Below are positions 1-12,500 of a stretch of 64,000 bases of DNA, in pieces. Position 1 is the first letter of the stretch. The number at the start of each line of letters is the position of its first letter. The position numbers and the translations under genes are program-made. The notes below the pieces were generated by a model, which saw only the letters and a list, made by a program, of their open reading frames with translations, did no database searches and was not told the origin of the DNA. Origin of the DNA: Enoplolaimus lenunculus (lineage: Eukaryota > Nematoda > Enoplea > Enoplida > Thoracostomopsidae); contig JASANG010003544.1 of assembly GCA_030248215.1 (NCBI GenBank), positions 60,611 through 124,610 of the forward strand. The letters are read 5' to 3'.

Positions 1-255
1 TACAATTTTGCGTAATTTAGCAATATTTATCTGTTTAGCGCGTTTCGATATAATTTTGTCACGATTTTCACGAAAGAATTTGCGAAATTTCACAGAAACT
101 TTGCGTAAAACCAAACAATTTAGCAGATACTGGCTAAAATTAACTAATTAACCATCATTTTTTATTACCGAATTTCGTCTCACCTCCGGCTCCGGTTAAA
201 GTTTCGTTGACATCCGGGTCTGGTTTCGGTATTTTATTCTCCGGTTGCACCCTGC
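1..255. mobile_element. Family E element, left edge cut
   Basis: Ends cggttgcaccctg (about 242-254) and contains cacctccggctccggttaaa and tctgtttagcgcgtttcg, both shared with 57934-58240 and 60750-60925. Tips CAGGGTGCAACC and flanking TATATA in other copies would suit a hAT-type MITE with 8-bp duplications, which is inference. Confidence 0.7.
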
Positions 256-288
256 TGTCTACTAATTTTGCATTTGTTGACATTTCAG

Positions 289-457
289 GGTTGTGCAAAT
301 TCAAGCTGCAAACATCAACTGATTGCCGATCAGTTAGCGTTTTCGGTACACGGGGGTCATCTTCGCTATCAGCTGACTCTGCTGCAATTAATAAACGCAG
401 TTCTTGACTGTGCCCCAAACGGTTCAGAACATCGAAGGATTCGTGACGAATTAATTG
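289..457 (+). CDS. Formin exon: part of the DID armadillo region
   Basis: Acceptor ttgacatttcag precedes 289 and donor gtaagcc follows 457. The translation contains YQLTLLQLINAVLDCA and RRIRDELI. This resembles the formin DID helices in which a long helix ends in a conserved R-x-E-(F/L) segment followed by a glycine-leucine step. It ends in phase 1 and joins 2164-2393 (phase 2 start), giving RDELIASGIDQTVSNIE, as in DID continuations of other formins. In INF2 and diaphanous formins the DID binds the C-terminal DAD for autoinhibition. Confidence 0.75.
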
Positions 458-3400
458 GTAAGCCAGGATGGGGGTGAGGTCAGTGAACGGACGGGGTGGG
501 GTCAGTGAACGGACGTGGTGAGGTCAGTGAACGAACGGGGGATGGCACTTTTGCCCTAACGAATATGGCGGGGGGCGGACGTTTCGAGTAACAATCAAAA
601 TTGAATCGATTTTGTACTATTTTGAGGGGGGTTTCTGCCCATGGTAACCCCTCACATTTTGGCAGGATACTAAACAGAATGGGAATATAACCCGTCCAAG
701 CTTCCACACTAAAGTAATTCATTCGTGAGACAGCCAATAACGTCGATACAGCACTTTTGGAGTGTTTTCGAGTATGACACGGATGATTGCTTAAAGTGGG
801 AGCTTTAATGGGTGACAGCCCCATCCGACAAATTTTCTTTTCAGGGGGCTGTGGGGGTAGCAGCACCCCTGAATGGGACAGTTGGATGCATAAAGAATTC
901 TTAGTTTCCCAATATCTCTGAATACGTGGGATGGAAACTTTTCAACTGCGAGGAGAAACTACAAAAGCGCCGGAGTAAAGTTTGTCCCAACCTCAATACC
1001 TCTGATTGGTCACGGGGCCAGCAGCTTCCACGGAATGCCGCTGTAAATTTCAGTGAGTTGATTTTAACTCATAATGAGTTGAATCACTCAGTCTGAGTTA
1101 GGACTGTCAGAATTCAGAATTTTGAGCTTATTCAAATGATTCTGAGTTAATTAATCAACTCACACAGAGTCTACTCAACTCACAGTGAGAATCAGTTCAA
1201 CTCAGATTGAGTGTGATATTTTACTGATTTTAATTTAGAAATAACTAACTCACCAGCTGAATCAATTAATAAACTTATTGTTACTGATTTTAATTCAGAA
1301 ATAACTAACTCACCAGCTGAATCAATTAATAAACTTATTGAAATTTACAGTGTGGAAATAAATGGTAATTGTACATATCCCCCGATATTTATGCGCGGAC
1401 AACGCTTAGGCTCAGGATTCGGCTTAGAACGAGACTGTATGCCTTAGCCTAAACATTTGCTTACGCCATTGGTTAAGTTTTTTCCTATGTCTTTGTCTAA
1501 ATCCCTTAAAGAGGCCTAAACCTAAATCTTGATCTTAAAAGTTGGACGAAAGTACACAAGAGCCAATCAGGTTCTTTCTCGATAAGTTATTAATTATTTG
1601 TTTTTATCAAGTTATTTTAAGGTTAACAAAATCATAATACCTCGCATTAGTATGAATTCAATAAGTGTTATATATTTAAAGTAGGCAGCCTTTTTGTACG
1701 TTGAACCACCCTTGCAACTGTGTGTAAAGTTTGTTAATTTTAATATTTGAAAATTTATCCCTTGCTGGTGATTGGTACTATACACATTTGAGAAATAAAT
1801 GTCTGTAACAATTAATAATTTTTATTTTTCAATTTTAACAATTATTTAATTTTTATTTTTAAATTTTAGCAATTACTGATTTTTATTTTCAAACTTTAAC
1901 AATTATTAATTCTTATTCTTTAATTTTAACAATTATTAATTTTTATTTTTAAATTTTAATTATTATTTTATAGTTTTAAATTTTAACAATTAAGTATTAA
2001 TTTTTATTTTTAAATTTTAGCAATTATTGATTTATATTTTCAAACTTTAACAATTATTAATTATTATTCTTTAATTTTAACAATTATTAATTTTTAATTT
2101 TCGATTTTGACAATTATTAATTTATGTTTTTCAATTTTAACAATTTATTTTTCATACTTTCAGCAAGCGGGATCGATCAAACCGTTTCCAATATTGAACA
2201 CACAGCACTAACGAAACCGCCGTCGACACGGTCTCCAAAACAGTCTAAAATTACAAACGATATTTTATTAGAAACTCAAACTTTTCAAAAATTTCAACTC
2301 CAAAACGTTGACAATAAAGAAGATAACAATAATCTCGTCAGCTTTCTGGATGGCCAAGACGTTTCTGATAGTTTTGCAATTTTAGTTTCTAAGGTAACAT
2401 TTATTTCTAAATTATTTCTGGTTTATATGGGTTCAGATTTAGGCATTACTATTGTTCTTGAGCTTAATACTTTTGTCCTTACGCCTAAGCTTTGGTCTAT
2501 GTTCTTCTGTAAGTTTTGCGTTTCGAGTCTCAGGTGAAGGTTTAGGGTTCAAGAAGAGTTCATTCTCAAGCAAATATTACTGATAAATATCATAAACTAA
2601 TTTAAAGTTCAACACTTTGATTCGTTTCATGAGCTTGTAATCTTTTTAAAGTTTCAATTTTATACCAGAAAATGCTATTTTTAGATCAAAGGATTTCCGT
2701 TGCTCGCCGCTAAGCTGCTTCACATCGTTCATCATTTGATTTCAATCGATCCGAACAAGACATCAAGGTAAGAACATTGCTAAATTCTAAATTATTTTTC
2801 AAAAATATTTAAGTGAAATTAATTCAAATAAGAAAATTTAAGCAAATACGAAATTTAAAAAAAACATGATTAAAAAAGTTTCAATTTTCTCTAAAAAGCG
2901 GCAAACTCTTATAGTCGTGTGGTTAATGGTAAACACTTTCTATCTGAAAAAGCACAGAGTTCGAGTCTTTGCTATGTAAAAGATCAGGAGCGGAACATTT
3001 TCTGTCGGTCTGCAATAGAATAAGCTTTACCTTTGGACTAATTTTTTGCTTGGCTTTTAAGCTTAGGCTTAAGCTTAAGAAGATGCTCATATTTACGCTT
3101 AGCTTTAGATTTAGGCTCTGGCTTAGGCTTAGGCTTAGGAATATGCTCATTCTTACGCGTAGGTTTAGGCTAGGCTTAGAAATATGCTTATAACACTGTT
3201 CCGACCCAATTGTTTACATTGGCCAAAATATTCATGGCGGAAATGCGTGCATATTTTTAACAATTTTAATTTTAACTAAAAATTTGTTATTTTAAAATTT
3301 CAGCGTTGATCGCTTTGATGTCGCCGAACGATTTCTCGACCTTGTAGCTCGATGCGTGAGTCCGTCAGACACCAGTGATACTCACAGGCTATCCAGTGCT

Positions 3401-6400
3401 CGCATAAGTGAGAAATTATCCCCCTGTAAACTCTCAACCCTTCAGAGATTTGTTGTATGTCAAACAGCTTCTGGCAGTGCCACCGTGGGAACGTCTGATA
3501 TATCAGACCCAGACGCTAGCGAGACAGTATGTCTACGAAGTGTCGCCGTTCAGACAGATCCGGTCAAAGTCTACTCAATTTCTCGCCGTCATCGAAGTGG
3601 ATCGTCTGTGGGTCAAGAACGTCGTTCCGCGGGCGGTACTAGTCAATGTGACGCTAAATCGACTGAGATAATCAGCAGAAAACTGGTTCCTAGCGGCGTG
3701 GGAAAATCGAAACGTGATGTCGACAGCAGCGTGGGAAAATTGTCTGATGATGTGAATGGTGGAGTGGGAAAATTGTCTCGCAAAAAAGACGATAGCGTGG
3801 GAAAATTGTCCAGTGATGTTACTGGTAGCGTAGGAAAACCCACTTGTGATGTGAATGTTGGAATAGAAAAATCATCTGGTGATATTAATGGTGGCATCGA
3901 AAAATCGCCTGTTACTGTCAACAGAGGCGCTGAAAAATCGTTTATTAATGTCGTCGACACCGTAGGAAAATCGTCTTTTGATACGAACGAAACCGTGGGA
4001 AAATTGTCTCAGCATGTGACCGAGGTGTCGGATATGATTCCAACTACGGATGGTGTCGAATGTGTACACCATTTGATGGCTGGTATCTTGTCAAAAAACG
4101 AAAACAAATCTGAAACACAACGCAGGTACTCATTTCCGACGGGACAGGCCACAAAATTGACCCCCTCTCTTAAAAGCACTAATGATACCGATACAAGCGA
4201 ACCAATCAATGACGATATGCCTAAATTTAAGCTTAAGCAATATCAACTTTCGTTTGAATCTAACCAATCAGATCCAGGCATGGCTCGGCGGACGTTAAAC
4301 CGGTGCAAATCAATCGAATCAAGCCGAATAGAAACTATTTTAGCGACAAAAACTGCCACTAATTTAGACGGATTTTCGGGTTACGCCAGTGACGGGGGAA
4401 CTAGTAGTCGTACGGAGACGTCTGAGACGACCCTCAAGTATCGGACTGCTATGCCCCCAGCTTCTGGACCGTTCGGTATATTGTACGTGCCTCCAAAACG
4501 ATTTCAAGGTGTAATGATGCCGGTTAGAAAACGAGAGACTTGTTTAACATCTGGCGAAACGGTTGATCACAAGGCTACGGTAAGGGGCTTGAGGTTTAAG
4601 ACAAAATTTAGAAACATTTTGTGAAACTAATTTTTCTGATTTTTTAATTAAAACATTGTCTTTATTTACGCAAATTACAAAACACAAATAAATGGAAATA
4701 GTCAGCCTGCGTTGCGCAATACGTAAAAGTTAGCGAATGCACAACAATCTGCGTGCAAAGTTTCTTTTCACATAAACAATCATGTTTTTGTTTCATAAAT
4801 GTTCCTAGCAAAGTATTAATGCACGAAAGTTGCCCAAATTACGTATGTGAAGTATTCCAGCTTTAATTATACTGATATAGAAATTTATGGATTTCCGATG
4901 CACTTTAGCAGTCCATCACCTCTTTTGTTCGAGTCACTACAGTATATGATAAAATCTCTGCTGCAGAATGAAGTCAATATGATTTCGAATACCGCGACGG
5001 CAAACACAACCATCTTAACGGGTAATAATGAAGATAACCCCAAGGTGCCAGCAGTCTCGGCCAAGCACTTGAACGGTCCAATGCGGTCAAATTCCGTTAA
5101 TGCCAGTACCAGTCCGCTGTTCGAATGTACCAAGATAGCCGCCAGATTGCCGTTTTGCAACCACGCTGATGTTTGTACGAGTCCGATTTCTGAGCTACAG
5201 GTAAATATCGAAAACTTTTGGCGATCCTATGTTGTCAGAAACTAGGGAACGCAGAGGTGGAGCGGGGATGGCCAGACGTCCCTTCGATCAGGGCTTTTTT
5301 GCGATAAAATGGTAAGGACCCTACCTTGCAAATTTTTCTCCCTCAAGAGTTTTTTAGTAAAAATTACTGTTTTTTTCCACACAGATTTTTGTGATAAAAT
5401 GATATGGTCTCAGCCGTGCAATTTTTAGCTGCCAATGGCATATATAGCGTACAGTAAAAATTGCGTTACATAAACATTTTCCAGCCCGCCCATCCCCGTC
5501 AGAAATTGTGCCACCCGCGTCTGTGTTCAGAAGGGGCTTCGTGTAAGCATAGGCGGTTCAGCGAACCATTTATTCAGAATCATTCGGTTTTCTCCAAAAC
5601 CTTAATACTGAGTTGACAAAAATGATAAGGGTGGTGCTTTAAAACTTGTCGTCCGGTGCCGTCTAATGCGCACCGAACGTCATCAAAAGTATAAAGGCAC
5701 CGAACGTCATCAAAAGTATGACGGCACCGAACGTCATCAAAAGCATGACGGCACCAAACGTCATCAAAAGTATGACGGCACCGAACGTCATCAAACATAT
5801 GACGCCACCCTAAGACCTTAAGCTCTTAGCTCTCAAAGACATTCTATCGTTTGCGTTTGACGAAAGCTTATATTCATTTTCGCTGCGACAGTTTGGTTGG
5901 TAAACAATCATACGACAAAGTTTTAACACAATTTATAGCTGCAGATCTATCAGCCCACTTTGTCTGCATGGTTTTGTGGTGTCCGGATTCTTCCGCTCCG
6001 GGTCACATACTGCAAGGAAATTGTGGGGGCTGAGTTTTCGGTCGAAACGTTTTGCTCCATCCATGTCGATAATTTTTATCAAACTTTTAATTTGAGTTCG
6101 TCTGGCACGTCCCTGTTACTCAAGGCTTAGCGTTCACATTTGAAACATTTTCTTAATTTCACACTTTGTTCAATGGCAATCTTAAGCATAAAATATTAAG
6201 ACGTTTGTTTCCAAATTCTAAACGGGAAAATTCTGAACCAGAATATTTTGATTCTATTGCTTGGTTCCAAAATATAATATTAAAATTCTAGTTATTTTAG
6301 CCTTGGTTTCGGTCTAAAGATATCAACGGCAACTCGTTGGCATACGTTCGTCTGAAGCGTTCCGGATCTCTAGAAGTGACTCCTTCGCGTTTGGATAACA

Positions 6401-6499
6401 TCGATTCCACCCGGTCGGATCCAATTCAAAATATAAATCAACAAAACAGACTTCGGCACACCTGCGAACTTTTAAACAACAATAACATCAAGAATAATT

Positions 6500-6531
<32 letters not shown>

Positions 6532-9500
6532 CAAAAAATCGATCCATGTCATGACAGAACAACTCCGACCGCTCCCAAAGGCGATCTCGTCCAGCGAACA
6601 GACAGCCATAAGTCAAACCCGATTGGACAACGTAAACTTATTGCTACCGTAACTCCTTTACAATCGACCGTTGATGTTAATCACAACTTTATGGAACCAA
6701 TCAACGTTGAGCATTCTTGCAGTAACCACAATAACCGCAACGGGATTGGACCAAACGCATCTTCTACCAATCGACAGAAAGCACCTGGCGATGTAATTGT
6801 GGGAAAAGCGGAATATTTACACGATCCGACAGAAATCTTGCGGAATGGTCCCTCTTCTAAAGCCAGTTTAACAGCTCGACCGGCTATTCCGTTACCTCCA
6901 CCACCACCTGTACCCCCTCCGACACCCCTGGGGGGACATAAATGGATTCCAAAAGCCCCTCCGGTAGCGCCGCCTTTGAACGTTGGTGGAAAACAAGGCG
7001 GAATGAGAATTTCTGATTCGGCAAATACATTGCGAAACCCGGAAGACAAAGAAAATAGGTATGTTTTTAGCGATGGCCGATGTTCACTGTCCAGCATAAG
7101 TAGGATCTGTCCGGAACTTCAAACTTTCTTGATTTATCCAGTTGTGGGCCAGAGTGCAAAACGCGGATTTGAATCTGCCCTACGGATTCTAAAGCGAATA
7201 CTCAACCGCTGTGTCACCCAGGCCGCTAAATAACACGCTATTTTAAACACTTTTCGCGTTTTAATCAGCATCTTTCAAAACGCTATTTTGTACGTTGAAA
7301 AACTCTAAAATGAATGGCTTGCATAACAAAACGCTATATGTAAACACCATCGTGTTTATCACGTTATTTTCGTATTAACGTATATAAATATTTCTATCAA
7401 AACGCGAAAAGTGTTTTGTATTTTTGCCACGAATCTCAAATCGTTTTGTTTCTAAACTTACAGCACAACTGTGGATTACGTCCAAGATTCGGGCAAAGAC
7501 AGAAATGACGATGCGAAGAGTGGCGAATCGTTAATGCCTTATCGATCAAATACGTTCCCACGGCCAAAAAATTACCTCAGAACGATTCGGTGGAACAAAT
7601 TTTCGCAAAATATTGTGCAAAAAAGTGAGTTTAGAATTTAGGAAAAGTATATTTTTCCAAAAAATTATGCAAAAAAAGTGAGTTCAGAGTTTAGGAAAAG
7701 AATATTTTTCCACAAATTTTGTAAAAAAAGTAATTTTAGAATTCAGGTAAAGAATATCTTTCCAAAAAAAGATGCAAAAAAGTGAGTTTAGAATTCAGGA
7801 AAAGAATTTTTTCCAAAAAGATTACGCAAAAAAGTGAGTTTAGAATTTAGGAAAGCAATATTTTGCCAAAAAATTACGCAAAAAAGGGAGTTTCGAATTT
7901 TAGGAAAAGAATACTTTGTCAAAAACTTATGCAAAAACGAGAGTTTAGAATTCTAGGAAAAGAATATTTTTTCAAATATTGTACAAAAAAGTTAGTTTGA
8001 AATTTAGAAGCCGTGCACAATTCTTATAAAAATTTAACATATATATCCTAAAAATACCTTAACACTCACCCAAATGACCGATATAACACGGAACAAAAAC
8101 ACACAAAGAACGGAAAAAAAACAACAAAAAGAAAAAGTCAACAAAAAACCACCAAAAAAAAAAAAAAAAAAAACCAAGCAAACACAAGCCAACGATACTT
8201 GAAACAAAAAGATAACATAATCATAATACAACAATAAAAACAAAAAAAATAATATATAACACTATTACCTAACTCTCAATTCAATAATATCTTAAAATAT
8301 AAAAAAAGTAAACACTTAAAACTACAAAAGATAACACACAACAAAAAAAAAAAAAATACAAATTCCAAACAAAAAAAAAAAACCACCCAAAACTCTATAT
8401 ATCTATGCATGTATGTCTATATGTATCAGAGTGCAACCGGGTACTAAAAATGACGGAGCCGGATAATCTAATATCCGGCCGGAGCCGGAGCCGGAGAATG
8501 AATTCAAATCTAATGCTAGATTGCATTCAAATGTCAGAACGTAGCTTACAATTCTTCCTTCCGTGGCGGCGTAAAGGTACCCAAAGTGTTTACGTCACAA
8601 AATTTAACGTCTCACACCGATGCATTTTTAATACTTAAACAATGTACTTATACTATTCCATGTGTTGTAGCGTTGGGTTCAGTTGCAATATTCGTTTGGC
8701 CCGTGGTCCTTTTAAGGGCATCCGGTTTTCCGTAGGTACTATAAATCAGAGGTGGCTATGATCAGGGATGAGAGTCTCGATCTCAGTCTCGGCAAGTCTC
8801 GATATTTCGCATTGGCAGATTTCGGTTTCTTGAGTTTCGGCTAAGCCTAAACTTCAGCGTAAAAATTGGTCTGTAAACGAAGCCTAAACCTAAGCGAAAA
8901 TAGTTAGCCTTAATCCGAGCCAGGGATGGGTGGAGACCGGCCATGAAATGTCACTGTCGCGGTAAACTTTTGGTCATCACGGAAGGAAATAAGATTTTCA
9001 TAAATTAGTTCTAACTCTGTTTTCGTAGTTTTTTTTGTGAGATGTCAGAATACCTGCTAATAATTAATATTGCGTAACTATGAAAATTCATTGATTCATA
9101 GCGAAATTTTTTTCATCAGGCATTACCTGCTTCTAGCACTGCGACTCCTAGTGTCGGTTCCAAACCACCGAAACTCAGGCTAATGCAAAGATCAGGGGCG
9201 GAACATTTTTCTGTGGGACTAGAAAAGAGTAAGCTTAAGCTTTAGGCTAATTGTTTTGCTTGGCTTAGGCTTAGGCTTAGTCTTAGGCTGAGGAATATGG
9301 TTATAATACAAGTTAAAATACCGGAAGCGGAGCCGGATGTCGATTTTTGCCGGAGCCGGAGCAGGAGCCGGATATCCAGTGGCACCGTGATATATATATA
9401 TTTGTATTTTTCTTTAAATTTTAGGCAATAATTCACTTTGGTCAAACAATATGGATATGAGTTTAGGTGCAGAAACATATTCAAAGGTAAATGTTTATTA

Positions 9501-12500
9501 AATCTTTGCGTTTTCCAAACCGTAGCGTAAGATTATTACCAGTCACAAGTATTAGATTGACAATTGGTTTTTCTGTGTAGGGCTAAACTGCTTTTTACTT
9601 AAATAAGATAACAGTATGTAGCCAGTGTCTTTAGCTGTGGTGCCAGCTCAAGAACCTAAACCTACTGCCAACTATTGATACCTGATACACACATGCATCA
9701 GGGCTCATATTCTCAAATGCATATAGCACCTATTACCAGTCAGTAATCGGTTTTACGAACTGCTGCAATTGAAGATCTCAAAATTTGCACAGAAGTAGAG
9801 TAAATTGAATGTAATAAATGTGCTGAATTTCAAACCTGATCATTCTCTGGATTGAAAGTTACAAAACCTATGGCCAACAAATAATAGGAGCTAAACACAT
9901 TTTGAGCATACGGGCTGTGAGCATAACTCTTTATTAAATTTAAATTTTGTTAAAAATTGACTCAAATTCGATGTTTATATCAGGATGGTTAAGGCTCGAT
10001 TTTGACTCACCATTTTTTGCAGTTTGCAGCTGCGATTACTGGTTTATTATTGGTCGCTTGTGTTTTTTTAGTTGGAAGAATTGTTTACCAAAAACGCTTC
10101 TGAAGTTAAAGTTGAACGTACGTCAAGTGTACCTCCAGTAAAAATACGAGATGAGGTAAGATTGGACAGAGTTTAGATTCAATTTCACGTATAAACGCAG
10201 CTGTTTATGGTCAATGTACCTACAGAAAAGGATCGTAATACTTGTATAAGCATATTCCTAAGCCTAAGCGTAAACCTAAGCCTAAGTGCAAGAATGAACT
10301 TATACCTATGCCTAAGCAAAAAATTACTGTTGTAGTCCAACAAAAAACGTTCCGACCCTGATCTTTTCATAGATTTCATTTATTTTAATATTAATTTTGA
10401 CCACAGTCTTTTATAAGGTGAATAATTTGTAGTATATGTTTATATAAAATTAATGATACGCGAAAAAAAAGCAATTTTACAGAAATTGCTATAACCTGTT
10501 CGGTCAAATGCGTCCGAAAAACTTTCTCGCTGGGTACAATGTTTTAGATTCAACTGCTTGATGCAAAACGTTCATTGAATGTCAATATATTTTTAAAACA
10601 ATTTAAATCCGATTCAATTGACCTGATCGTTGATGAAATTTGCTCAAATCGAACTCAACTCGGCTTAGAACAGTTAAAAAGTTTACGAAAAATACTGCCA
10701 GATACTGCAGAAGTGAGCGAGCAAATTTAATCAATATTTTGATTTCTTAAATTTGTTAATGTTTATATAATTTTAGAAATTTTTTAATTTATTAAAAATT
10801 TAAATAATTTACCAATTTTTAAAGTTTACTAAAGATGTAAATAACATTAGAAATTTTTAAATTTTTATTAAGCAATTAAATAATTTTAAGAATTCTTAAA
10901 TTTATTAAAAATTGTAATAATTTTAACAATTCTTAAATTACTTACAATTTTATATAATTTTAAATATTCTTAAATTTATAAAAAAATTAAATAATTTAAA
11001 CAATTCTGTAAATTTATTGAAAAATTTATATAATTTTAAAATTTTTTCAATGTTTGAAAATTTTATGTAATTTTAAAAATTCTTAAATTTCTTAAAATTT
11101 TATACATTTTAAAAAATTCTTAAATTTATTAAAAAATTTAAATAATTTAAAAATAAGTATCATTTATGTGTGAACACTATCCAAAATACGGCTCTGTAGA
11201 GACTAAGAGTAGAAAGAAGGGTTTATAGAGACTAACAGGCTTGCAATGTGTTCACTATTTTACCCAGTGATACCAGAATATCTGAAACCAAATTAAATAT
11301 CTTTAACATAAGCCATTTTTGCATAGATCATACTATAAGCAATTAAATGTCAACTGCGCTCGCAGAAATAATACACAATGCACAGTGTTTAACAATTACT
11401 ATACGTATATGCGCATTACAAAATCTACACAATATTTGAGGGTCAGTTTGGGGTTCATGGGAGCCAAATTTGTATATCATCTCTGTAAGCATCTGAGGCA
11501 TGCTTGTCCGTTATGTGCACATGCAATATAGTACACTGCACTGTATGTATGCTCAGCATACCGTCGATACATCTAGTAGACGAAAAATGCAGTTGGAGAG
11601 GCGGGCTGCGTGGCGTAATGGTAGAGCGTTAGCTTAAGGATCCATACGCTGAGAGTTCGATCCAAGCTCCGGACGCCCGCTTTTCCAGCTGCTTAGTAAA
11701 AAGGTCTGAAGTCCCGGTTCCTACCAAGAGTGACAATCTCCAATCCGACCACTTTGAAGTTTCAATCGCAGCTTGAAATTAAATCTCATATGAAATTGAA
11801 AACTATTAATAAAGCAAAAGTTGAATATTTCAGCTACTGTTGGTCAAAAATTTTAACGGCGATTCGAGCAAACTTGGACCAGCAGAACGTTTCTTTCGAC
11901 TTGTTTTACAACAAAAACATTTTTATCTTCGCGTTGAAATATTGATTGCCACACAGGAGGTATGACCTGGTTCCCGTGGCCAAGCAGATGCCAGTGTGGC
12001 TCCAGCTCGTTTTGAAATCATTTTAACCTCATAACTTTAAAATTTTGCAACCTTGCTTGTAAGTCATTGAAAACCCTTGTATGCCCTTACTGAAATAATT
12101 CCAACCATCTCTAGCAATGCGAGCTGGCTGCGGGCTTGTTTATAGTCTTTTGCAAATGAAGTTGCCCAAAACAATTTTATAGCAATAACATATAATTAAT
12201 TACTTTTGACAAGGTTATACTCTCAGGCCCGGATCCGGCTCACTTTGCTAGGGGATCAAAACATTTTCAGGTGGGACGTTTTCAATGACTTACAAGCAAG
12301 GCTGAAAATTTTCTAGAGGGGGGCAAAATTTTTTCAGGGTGAGCTGACCCATCCCTGCCCCCCCTGGCTACGGGCCCGTATGCGCTTCTATTTTAGTCAT
12401 AATACCAGAAACATTGTGTCAACCGTGATATCAGCTTCACCTGGATCAACCGGCGACAAATAACTTGCCTGTCTGAATCAGTCTCGCACCCCTGACTTTT

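Noticed and set aside
480-866. Minus-strand open frame with Pro-rich segments
   Set aside because: It lies in the formin intron over repeated gtcagtgaacggacg words and a K-like piece; no exon support.
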